NCBI GenBank assembly: GCA_050289385.1
Contig: JBNKFQ010000105.1
Location: 1-14,289, forward strand
Source: JBNKFQ01 sp050289385
GTDB lineage: Bacteria; Pseudomonadota; Gammaproteobacteria; Pseudomonadales; Porticoccaceae
Length of the DNA: 14,289 nucleotides
Direction of reading: 5' to 3'
Position numbers and translations under genes: made by a program. This document shows positions 1 through 6,074 of this stretch, in pieces. Numbering within the stretch: the stretch's first letter is position 1; every line of letters begins with the position of its first letter. The notes under the pieces were generated by a model, which was not told the DNA's origin, did no database searches, and worked only from the letters and a program-made list of their open reading frames with translations.

Positions 1-72
1 GCATGGGATTGACGCATGTTGGCAGGCTTTGGTGGCAACTTTCAGGTACTGAATTGCCTCTTTGTTTTTAGC

Positions 73-100
73 GTGCGACTACAGACGTGCGACGTGCGAC
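73..100 (+). repeat. Heptamer tandem repeat upstream of ilvD (four 7-bp units)
   Basis: Four contiguous 7-bp units read GTGCGAC, TACAGAC, GTGCGAC, GTGCGAC. They lie immediately before the ilvD ribosome binding site. The 18 bases just before and into this tract (TTGTTTTTAGCGTGCGAC, ending at 79) recur exactly at 8495-8512 next to another heptamer tract, so this is a dispersed family. No inverted partner is visible in positions 1-70; it may lie outside the window. Positions 1-70 hold no gene I can support and no convincing ilvD promoter. Confidence 0.85.
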
Positions 101-116
101 CCAAAGGATTTTATTT

Positions 117-1961
117 ATGAAACTGCGTTCAGCTACCACCACAGAAGGTCGTAATATGGCCGGCGCCCGCGCACTCTGGCGTGCAACGGGAATGGGGGAC
201 GGCGATTTTGGCAAGCCTATTATTGCGATATGCAACTCCTTTACCCAATTTGTGCCCGGCCACGTACACCTGAAAAATCTCGGGGACATGGTTGCGGAGC
301 AGATCAATGCAGCCGGTGGCGTTGCCAAAGAATTCAACACTATTGCGGTGGATGACGGCATTGCCATGGGACATGGCGGCATGCTCTACAGTTTGCCCTC
401 CCGGGACCTCATCGCCGATTCAGTGGAGTATATGGTTAACGCCCATTGTGCTGATGCCATGGTTTGTATCTCCAATTGCGACAAAATCACTCCAGGCATG
501 TTGATGGTCGCCATGCGCCTGAACATTCCGGTCGTTTTTGTCTCTGGTGGGCCAATGGAAGCAGGTAAAACGCGATTGTCGCCAGCAAAAATCGACCTTG
601 TGGATGCCATGGTGAGCGCAGTGCGAGACGATGTCAGCGACGCCGACAGCCAGGAAATAGAGCGCAGTGCCTGCCCAACCTGCGGCTCCTGTTCCGGCAT
701 GTTTACCGCCAACTCCATGAACTGCCTGACCGAGGCGCTGGGGCTTTCGCAGCCGGGTAATGGCAGTATGCTTGCGACCCACGCTGACCGGGCCGAACTG
801 TTCCGTGGCGCGGGGCGTCGTATCGTTGAGCTGTGCGAGCGTTACTACCGCAACGATGACGACAGCGTACTGCCACGCAATATTGCCACCAAAACCGCTT
901 TTCAAAATGCCATGGCGCTGGATATTGCCATGGGCGGCTCTTCCAACACGGTATTGCACTTGTTGGCGGCGGCCCAGGAAGCCGGGGTGGATTTCACGAT
1001 GGCTGATATTGACAGACTGTCGCGTCAGGTTCCGCATCTCAGCAAAGTGTCACCCGCAACACCCCGGTACCATATGGAAGATGTGCATCGTGCCGGGGGA
1101 ATTATGGCTCTGATGGGCGAACTGGACCGCGCTGGCCTGATCGATACCAGGGTTGGCCACATCAGTGGCACTTCACTGGGTGATGTAATTGCGCGCTGGG
1201 ATGTTATGAACAATCCATCCGCAGAAGTGCAAGACTTTTTCCGGGCGGGGCCCGCCGGTATTCGTACCACCGAGGCGTTCAGCCAGGACTGCCGGTTTGA
1301 CACCCTGGATACAGACCGCCAAAACGGTTGTATTCGCGATAAAGAGCATGCGTACAGTCAGGATGGAGGTCTCGCTGTGTTGTTTGGCAACCTCGCCCCC
1401 GATGGCTGTATTGTAAAAACTGCCGGTGTGGACGAAAGTAACTTGACCTTCACCGGTGTTGCCCGAATCTTTGAAAGTCAGGACGATGCCGTCGAAGCGA
1501 TTCTGGCTGACAAAATCAAGGCAGGCGATGTAGTGATCATACGCTATGAAGGCCCCAAAGGTGGTCCGGGAATGCAAGAGATGCTGTATCCGACCAGCTA
1601 TCTGAAATCCAAAGGGCTGGGTACCAAATGTGCGCTGGTTACTGATGGGCGTTTTTCTGGCGGTACATCCGGTTTGTCGATTGGACATGTATCGCCAGAA
1701 GCTGCCAGTGGTGGCGCTATCGGTCTGGTAGAAGAGGGCGATTCGATCAATATAGACATTCCCAACCGTCGCATTGATCTGGTTGTCAGTGATGAGCAAC
1801 TGGCAGCTCGGCGCACAGAGATGGACGCCCGTGGTGATAAAGCCTGGCGTCCCGTTAACAGGCAGCGTGAGGTATCTGTTGCCCTGCGCGCTTATGCCTT
1901 GCATGCCACCAGCGCGGACCGCGGTGCGGTGAGAAAGCTTGATGACCAGAACAGGGAATAG
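117..1961 (+). CDS. ilvD: Dihydroxy-acid dehydratase
   Basis: Cytoplasmic iron-sulfur enzyme that dehydrates 2,3-dihydroxyisovalerate and 2,3-dihydroxy-3-methylvalerate to the 2-keto acids, the third common step of valine and isoleucine synthesis. The 614-residue product matches the usual length (about 616). The start MKLRSATTTEGRNMAG is the canonical N-terminus, and AAAGGA at 103-108 sits well placed before ATG 117. An in-frame GTG at 87 would translate the heptamer repeat and is rejected. Likely cluster cysteines are C39 (AICNSF), C121 (NCDKITPGM) and C192 (CGSCSGMFTANSMNC). The C-terminal half has the conserved YEGPKGGPGMQEML and TDGRFSGGTSG blocks. The last codons and stop overlap the left arm of an inverted heptamer repeat. 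It is separated from ilvGMA, unlike enterobacterial ilvGMEDA. Confidence 0.97.
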   Translation: MKLRSATTTEGRNMAGARALWRATGMGDGDFGKPIIAICNSFTQFVPGHVHLKNLGDMVAEQINAAGGVAKEFNTIAVDDGIAMGHGGMLYSLPSRDLIADSVEYMVNAHCADAMVCISNCDKITPGMLMVAMRLNIPVVFVSGGPMEAGKTRLSPAKIDLVDAMVSAVRDDVSDADSQEIERSACPTCGSCSGMFTANSMNCLTEALGLSQPGNGSMLATHADRAELFRGAGRRIVELCERYYRNDDDSVLPRNIATKTAFQNAMALDIAMGGSSNTVLHLLAAAQEAGVDFTMADIDRLSRQVPHLSKVSPATPRYHMEDVHRAGGIMALMGELDRAGLIDTRVGHISGTSLGDVIARWDVMNNPSAEVQDFFRAGPAGIRTTEAFSQDCRFDTLDTDRQNGCIRDKEHAYSQDGGLAVLFGNLAPDGCIVKTAGVDESNLTFTGVARIFESQDDAVEAILADKIKAGDVVIIRYEGPKGGPGMQEMLYPTSYLKSKGLGTKCALVTDGRFSGGTSGLSIGHVSPEAASGGAIGLVEEGDSINIDIPNRRIDLVVSDEQLAARRTEMDARGDKAWRPVNRQREVSVALRAYALHATSADRGAVRKLDDQNRE

Positions 1962-2010
1962 GGAATTAAAAGCCGGATGTGCAATTTTGGCACTTCAATT
2001 CCCTATTCTG
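1950..2010. repeat. Inverted heptamer repeat overlapping the ilvD stop
   Basis: The left arm contains AACAGGG and AATAGGG in 7-bp register (1950-1963) followed by AATT; the right arm (1997-2008) is an exact 12-bp inverted copy of 1956-1967 (GAATAGGGAATT). The 29-nt loop contains a smaller hairpin, GTGC 1979-1982 with GCAC 1990-1993. The stop codon TAG at 1959-1961 lies inside the left arm. The structure could fold in RNA and end or protect the ilvD message, but there is no T-run after it, so a classical terminator is not shown. Confidence 0.75.
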
Positions 2011-2112
2011 CTATATATGGGCAATATATTTGAGGAAAAATGTATTTTTGGCAAAAAATGTCATTTACTTTGGGTATTAATGTCAATTAAAGTGTGCGTC
2101 AACGCTGGCGGA

Positions 2113-2140
2113 CTTTTTTGGTACACAGCAACTGTATAGA
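2113..2140 (+). promoter_or_regulatory. Possible promoter for the ilvL-GMA transcript
   Basis: TATAGA at 2135-2140 resembles a -10 box; the matching -35 region (about 2113-2118) is only a T-run. Transcription from here would start about ten bases before the leader ATG at 2156, leaving no room for a Shine-Dalgarno site. The AT-rich stretch 2011-2112 also offers TTGGCA at 2048-2053 and TATTAA at 2075-2080, but with poor spacing (21). The true start is uncertain. Confidence 0.3.
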
Positions 2141-2155
2141 TAAAACTACTGCACT

Positions 2156-2242
2156 ATGAACCTGTTCGTACAGAACATCATTATTAACATTATTGCTGCA
2201 ATCATTATTGGATTGCGGCGGGGTGGATTACGGTTCGGATAA
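2156..2242 (+). CDS. ilvL: ilv operon leader peptide (attenuator peptide)
   Basis: Short open frame of 28 codons, ATG 2156 to TAA 2240. It carries a dense isoleucine run, IIINIIAAIII at residues 8-18, giving 8 Ile codons in total, plus one Val (residue 5) and three Leu (3, 20, 25). It precedes a strong terminator and the ilvGMA genes, as the ilvL leader does in enterobacteria. Its role would be to stall the ribosome when charged Ile-tRNA is scarce, allowing antitermination. Compared with the E. coli leader it is far more Ile-biased and Val-poor, so isoleucine should be the dominant signal. No clear Shine-Dalgarno precedes it. The sequence evidence is the codon content together with the matching downstream RNA folds. 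Confidence 0.88.
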   Translation: MNLFVQNIIINIIAAIIIGLRRGGLRFG

Positions 2243-2278
2243 AGCAGCATTGACCAGAGAACCTTGAAAACCCCCGCC
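2217..2278 (+). promoter_or_regulatory. Predicted antiterminator fold of the ilv attenuator
   Basis: GGCGGGG at 2217-2223 (inside the leader gene, just after the Ile codons) can pair with CCCCGCC at 2272-2278, which is the 5' arm of the terminator; GGTTC 2232-2236 can also pair with GAACC 2259-2263. The two folds are mutually exclusive with the terminator. A ribosome stalled on Ile codons 8-18 (2177-2209) would leave 2217-2236 free, whereas one reaching the stop codon at 2240 would cover it. Pairings are seen by eye; energies were not computed. Confidence 0.7.
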
Positions 2279-2300
2279 TTCAAACAGCGGGGGTTTTCTT
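2267..2300 (+). terminator. ilv attenuator (intrinsic terminator)
   Basis: An 11-bp perfect stem, AAAACCCCCGC (2267-2277) with GCGGGGGTTTT (2287-2297), 9-nt loop, followed by CTTTTG. It lies 24 bp after the leader stop codon and 155 bp before ilvG, in the position of a transcription attenuator. Confidence 0.93.
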
Positions 2301-2321
2301 TTGTCCAGCGATCGAGACCCT

Positions 2322-2405
2322 GGCAGCAAGGTAGCGGCAGAAAAACGCAGGCAGAAAGGTCCGGGCAGAAAGGTCCAGGCAAAAAGCTTCGGGCAAAAAG
2401 AATGT
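2322..2405 (+). repeat. Six tandem 14-bp units in the ilvG 5' leader
   Basis: GGCAG or GGCAA recurs exactly every 14 bp at 2322, 2336, 2350, 2364, 2378 and 2392. The best-conserved pair is GGCAGAAAGGTCCG and GGCAGAAAGGTCCA (2350-2377); later units change to GGCAAAAAG. The tract lies between the attenuator and the ilvG start, so it should be transcribed in the leader RNA. The period is twice seven, linking it with the heptamer tracts elsewhere in the window. The remaining leader (2406-2455) is A-rich and ends in a weak ribosome site (GAGAG at about 2444-2448). Confidence 0.9.
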
Positions 2406-2455
2406 AAACGCAAAAACGAGACTGGTAACAACACAAACGAAACGAGAGCAATTGC

Positions 2456-4123
2456 ATGACGGGCGCGGAATTAATATTGGAAGTACTGGGGCAACACAAG
2501 GTTGATCGGGTATTTGGATACCCGGGTGGCGCCATTATGCCACTGTACGACGCACTTTATGACAGTCCGGTACAGCACCATCTGTTCCGTCACGAACAAG
2601 GTGCGGGTTTTGCCGCTATTGGTTATGCCCGTGCTACCGGCAAGGTTGGTGTCTGCTTTGCCACGTCCGGGCCGGGCGCGACCAATCTGATCACCAGTCT
2701 GGCCGATGCCATGATGGACTCGGTACCCGTTGTTGCCATCACCGGTCAGGTGGCAACCAGTGTTCAGGGGACAGACGCATTCCAGGAAGCCGATGTACTG
2801 GGCTTATCCCTGGCGGTAACCAAACACGGTTTTCTGGTAACCGATGTGCGGCAACTGGAATCGGTCTTGCACAAGGCGTTCGCAATCGCCGCCGATGGAA
2901 GGCCGGGTCCGGTTGTGGTGGATGTTTCCAAAGATGTGCAGCTGGCCCAGGTGGATCCTGAAACCCATCTCGAGCTTGCCACCAGAGACTCCGGGCTGGC
3001 TCTCGACGAGTTGGCCATTAGCGACGCTTGCCAATTGTTGGCACAGGCCGAAAAACCAATGCTGTATGTTGGTGGTGGTGTTGGTATGGCGGGTGCCGTA
3101 ACAGAATTGCGTGAATTTCAGGCACGGACCCGTATGCCGTCCGTAACCACTTTAAAAGGCATTGGCACCCTTCAACCCGACGATGAGTATTTTCTGGGCA
3201 TGTTGGGTATGCATGGCAATCAATCGGCGAATCTGATGGTACACGATTGCGATTTGCTGGTTGCGGTTGGCGCCCGTTTTGACGACAGGGTAACCGGCAA
3301 GCTGGATACTTTCGCGCCCGATGCAAAAATCATTCACCTTGACGTCGACCGCGCCGAAACCAACAAGCTTCGACGTGCCGATGTCTCGTTACTCGACCCT
3401 CTCAAACAAGTGTTGCCCCGTCTCGCACAGGCAATGGATGGTGATAGCACCAAAACAGAGGCATGGCTGGAACGTTGCAAAAAACTCAAAGCCACTCACG
3501 CCTGGCGTTATGACTTCAGCGCAAACGATGGCATTTATGCGCCAGCATTGCTGAATAAACTCAGCAAAATGCTGCCGCAAAATTCTGTTGTCTGTTGCGA
3601 TGTTGGCCAGCATCAGATGTGGGTGGCGCAACACATGCGATTTGACAGTCCGCACGACCACCTCAGCAGTGGTGGTCTGGGGACGATGGGATTTGGTTTG
3701 CCCAGTGGTATTGGCGCCAGTTTTTCCCGTCCTGACGATACGGTTGTGGTGGTGTCTGGCGACGGCTCATTCATGATGAACGTGCAAGAACTGCAAACGA
3801 TCAAACGTTACCAGGTGCCGGTAAAAATACTGTTAATCGACAATCAGCGTCTGGGCATGGTGCGGCAATGGCAACAACTGTTTTTTGAAAAGCGCTACAG
3901 CGAAACCAATTTGTCAGACAACCCCGACTTTGTACAACTCGCCGCGGTATTTGGTATTCCGGGGCGCGCCATTACGCAGGCGTCGCAAGTGGATGATGCC
4001 TTGCAAGAATTTGTTCAGTCGCCGGGTTCATACCTGCTGCATGTATGTATCAATGCAGACGACAACGTATGGCCACTGGTGCCACCGGGAAAATCCAATC
4101 AGGAAATGCTGGAGGAAATGTGA
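2456..4123 (+). CDS. ilvG: Acetolactate synthase large (catalytic) subunit, isozyme II type
   Basis: ThDP-dependent enzyme that condenses pyruvate with pyruvate or 2-ketobutyrate, giving acetolactate or acetohydroxybutyrate. The 555 residues align throughout with the E. coli IlvG pattern: FGYPGGAIMPLYDALYD near the N-terminus, the catalytic Glu at E47 (RHEQGAG), SGPGATNLIT, the central TLKGIGTL and VGARFDDRVTGK blocks, and the C-terminal ThDP/Mg motif from G435-D436-G437 to N463 (IDNQRLGMVRQWQQLFF). The ending ENVWPLVPPG is typical of this isozyme. ATG 2456 matches the family start. The stop overlaps the ilvM start (TGATG), so large and small subunits are translationally coupled. Expression is predicted to be attenuated through ilvL. 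Valine insensitivity, as in E. coli isozyme II, is only an inference. Confidence 0.96.
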   Translation: MTGAELILEVLGQHKVDRVFGYPGGAIMPLYDALYDSPVQHHLFRHEQGAGFAAIGYARATGKVGVCFATSGPGATNLITSLADAMMDSVPVVAITGQVATSVQGTDAFQEADVLGLSLAVTKHGFLVTDVRQLESVLHKAFAIAADGRPGPVVVDVSKDVQLAQVDPETHLELATRDSGLALDELAISDACQLLAQAEKPMLYVGGGVGMAGAVTELREFQARTRMPSVTTLKGIGTLQPDDEYFLGMLGMHGNQSANLMVHDCDLLVAVGARFDDRVTGKLDTFAPDAKIIHLDVDRAETNKLRRADVSLLDPLKQVLPRLAQAMDGDSTKTEAWLERCKKLKATHAWRYDFSANDGIYAPALLNKLSKMLPQNSVVCCDVGQHQMWVAQHMRFDSPHDHLSSGGLGTMGFGLPSGIGASFSRPDDTVVVVSGDGSFMMNVQELQTIKRYQVPVKILLIDNQRLGMVRQWQQLFFEKRYSETNLSDNPDFVQLAAVFGIPGRAITQASQVDDALQEFVQSPGSYLLHVCINADDNVWPLVPPGKSNQEMLEEM

Positions 4124-4395
4124 TGAGTGACGTTATGGAAAACTGTTTACATGTGCAATGTTACAACGAGCCTGCAGCACTGGAACGCTTGCTGAGAGTC
4201 GTGAGGTTTCGCGGGTTTTCCGTGGTGAATTTTAGCGCCCGTCTGGACGCAGCCGGTGAACGCCTGAAGGTTGTTCTGGCGGTGGTGGGGGAGCGTCCCT
4301 TGCACCTGCTGGAAAATCAACTGCGTAAAAACCACGATATTTGCGATGTGCAAGTGACAGAAAATGTAAAACAACTGGCGGGAGAAGGCGCGTGA
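4123..4395 (+). CDS. ilvM: Acetolactate synthase small regulatory subunit (isozyme II type)
   Basis: A 90-residue ACT-fold subunit that supports activity of the adjacent large subunit. The pattern ALERLLRVVRFRGFSVVNF resembles the first half of IlvM (LERVLRVVRHRGF in E. coli), and the length fits the short IlvM class (87 in E. coli) rather than the longer IlvH/IlvN classes. The start ATG 4123 overlaps the ilvG stop by one base, with GGAGG at 4111-4115 upstream. The stop TGA at 4393-4395 overlaps the GTG start of ilvA. Confidence 0.93.
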   Translation: MSDVMENCLHVQCYNEPAALERLLRVVRFRGFSVVNFSARLDAAGERLKVVLAVVGERPLHLLENQLRKNHDICDVQVTENVKQLAGEGA

Positions 4396-6017
4396 CTACA
4401 GTAGCAACGACGTCAGCGTCGACAAACACCAAAATGGAAAAAATGACCGACGGACAACATGGTGACAAATCTTCGGGCAATGAAATGTCCGCCAGTGATT
4501 ATGTGCGGCAGATTGTGCTTGCTCCGGTAAGTGATGTTGCTCGAGTAACACCACTGGATTCCATGGCGCGTTTGTCCGCGCGCATCGGCTGTCAGGTGCA
4601 AATAAAACGTGAAGATTTGCAGCCCGTGCACTCCTATAAATTGCGTGGCGCGTTTAACAAGCTGGTAAACCTGACCGAAGCGCAAAAAGCCGCCGGTGTG
4701 ATCGCGGCGTCTGCTGGCAACCATGCCCAGGGCGTGGCTTACTCGGCAAGGCGGTTGGGTATGGAAGCGACTATCGTAATGCCAGCGACAACGCCCGAAA
4801 TTAAAATAGATGCGGTACGCGCGCTGGGAGGCAATGTCATTTTGCATGGTGCAGCTTTTGATGATGCCGGTGCCGAAGCCAAACGCTTATCGCAGGAAAA
4901 AGGTTATACCCTGATCCCGCCGTTTGACGACCCCCAGGTGATTGCTGGTCAGGGTACCCTGGCGAAGGAATTACTTCAGCAGAATCCGGAGCTGGACACA
5001 GTTTTTGTCCCGGTAGGTGGGGGTGGATTATTGGCCGGTGTCGCCGTGTATCTAAAACATATGCGTCCGGATATTCGTATTGTCGGAGTCGAAGCCGAAG
5101 GTTCTGCCTGTTTTCAGGCTGCGTTAAAAGCAGGTGAACTGGTCGACCTTGAACATGTTGGTGTCTTTGCCGATGGCGTGGCAGTAAAACGCATGGGCAC
5201 CGAAACGTTTCGCCTGGCGCGGCAATATACCGATGAGGTTATTACCGTCGATATCGATCAGATATGTGCGGCGATCAAGGATATATTTGAAGACACGCGC
5301 GCCGTAGCAGAACCGGCTGGCGCAGTGGCACTGGCGGGCTTGAAAAAGCATCAGCAATTACAGGGTTATCACGATCGAAAACTGGCGGCCGTGTTGAGTG
5401 GTTCCAATCTCAATTTTCATACACTTCGTTATATTTCCGAACGCTGTGAATTGGGTGAGCGTCGCGAGGCCTTACTGGCGGTAACGATACCCGAATGTCG
5501 CGGCAGCTTTCGCCGTTTTTGCATGGGAATGGATGGAAGGCCTGTCACGGAATTTAACTACCGTTATTGTCCCAATGGGCAGGCACATGTTTTTGTCGGC
5601 GTGCAATTGCACAACGTCGACGGTGAACTGGAAAAAATCAAGGCAGACCTGGTTGGCAAGGATTACAGCGTCGACGACTATTCAAATAACGAGTTGGCCA
5701 AGTTGCACGTGCGCTACATGATGGGTGGATCACCACCAGGGCTGGATGACGAAAGGTTGTTTAATTTTGAAGTGCCGGAATATCCTGGCGCCCTGATGCG
5801 TTTTCTGGAATTGCTGGGTGAAAAATGGAATATTTCGTTGTTTCACTTTCGTAATCACGGAGCGTCGGTTGGACAGGCATTGGCAGGTTTTCAGGTTCCC
5901 GATGACGAAATGCCTGTATTTGTCGAACACTTGGAAAAACTGGGCTATCGCTATAGCGACGAAAGCAATAACCCGGCGTATAAAATGTTTTTGGCAAGTC
6001 GCAGCCAGGGTTTGTAA
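4392..6017 (+). CDS. ilvA: Threonine ammonia-lyase (deaminase), biosynthetic
   Basis: PLP enzyme converting threonine to 2-ketobutyrate and ammonia, the committed step to isoleucine. The 541-residue product has the PLP lysine at K83 (HSYKLRGAF), the phosphate-binding glycine loop VPVGGGGLLAGV, and SERCELGERREALLAVTIPE leading into two C-terminal ACT-like regulatory segments, as expected for the long, isoleucine-inhibited form (514 in E. coli). The start chosen is GTG 4392, which overlaps the ilvM stop (GTGA) and has GGAGAAGG at 4381-4388. This gives a Thr/Ser/Met-rich N-terminal extension of about 18 residues over the E. coli enzyme; ATG at 4434 (residue 15) is an alternative. It supplies 2-ketobutyrate to the acetolactate synthase encoded just upstream. 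Confidence 0.95.
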   Translation: MTTVATTSASTNTKMEKMTDGQHGDKSSGNEMSASDYVRQIVLAPVSDVARVTPLDSMARLSARIGCQVQIKREDLQPVHSYKLRGAFNKLVNLTEAQKAAGVIAASAGNHAQGVAYSARRLGMEATIVMPATTPEIKIDAVRALGGNVILHGAAFDDAGAEAKRLSQEKGYTLIPPFDDPQVIAGQGTLAKELLQQNPELDTVFVPVGGGGLLAGVAVYLKHMRPDIRIVGVEAEGSACFQAALKAGELVDLEHVGVFADGVAVKRMGTETFRLARQYTDEVITVDIDQICAAIKDIFEDTRAVAEPAGAVALAGLKKHQQLQGYHDRKLAAVLSGSNLNFHTLRYISERCELGERREALLAVTIPECRGSFRRFCMGMDGRPVTEFNYRYCPNGQAHVFVGVQLHNVDGELEKIKADLVGKDYSVDDYSNNELAKLHVRYMMGGSPPGLDDERLFNFEVPEYPGALMRFLELLGEKWNISLFHFRNHGASVGQALAGFQVPDDEMPVFVEHLEKLGYRYSDESNNPAYKMFLASRSQGL

Positions 6018-6038
6018 AATTCGGGTATGAGCACTCGA

Positions 6039-6056
6039 GCCAGGGATGGCATTTTT
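6039..6056 (+). terminator. Possible weak terminator after ilvA
   Basis: GCCA (6039-6042), loop GGGA, TGGC (6047-6050), then ATTTTT (6051-6056). The stem is only 4 bp. It lies in the 57-bp gap between the convergent ends of ilvA and pdsS. Confidence 0.4.
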
Positions 6057-6074
6057 ACAGGGGTGTTCGCAGAA

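Noticed and set aside
1..70. Possible tail of an upstream gene (frame ending TGA at 50-52)
   Set aside because: Only 16 codons are visible and nothing about them is recognisable.
87..116. GTG start giving a longer IlvD
   Set aside because: It lies within the heptamer repeat; ATG 117 has a good ribosome site and matches the family N-terminus.
1173..1904. Long antisense frame (243 codons) across ilvD
   Set aside because: It is opposite a strongly conserved enzyme, has no domain features and reflects codon bias of the sense gene.
1939..2139. 66-codon + strand frame overlapping the ilvD end
   Set aside because: It overlaps ilvD and runs through the inverted repeat and AT-rich promoter region; no ribosome site or family features.
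2146..2535. 129-codon minus-strand frame across the ilv leader
   Set aside because: It is antisense to the leader peptide, attenuator and 14-bp repeats; its Phe/Leu/Pro-rich sequence is explained by the repeats.
4341..4391. Upstream TTG start extending IlvA
   Set aside because: It would overlap ilvM by about 50 bp and adds a non-conserved Arg/Cys-rich stretch; GTG 4392 overlaps the ilvM stop neatly and has a ribosome site.
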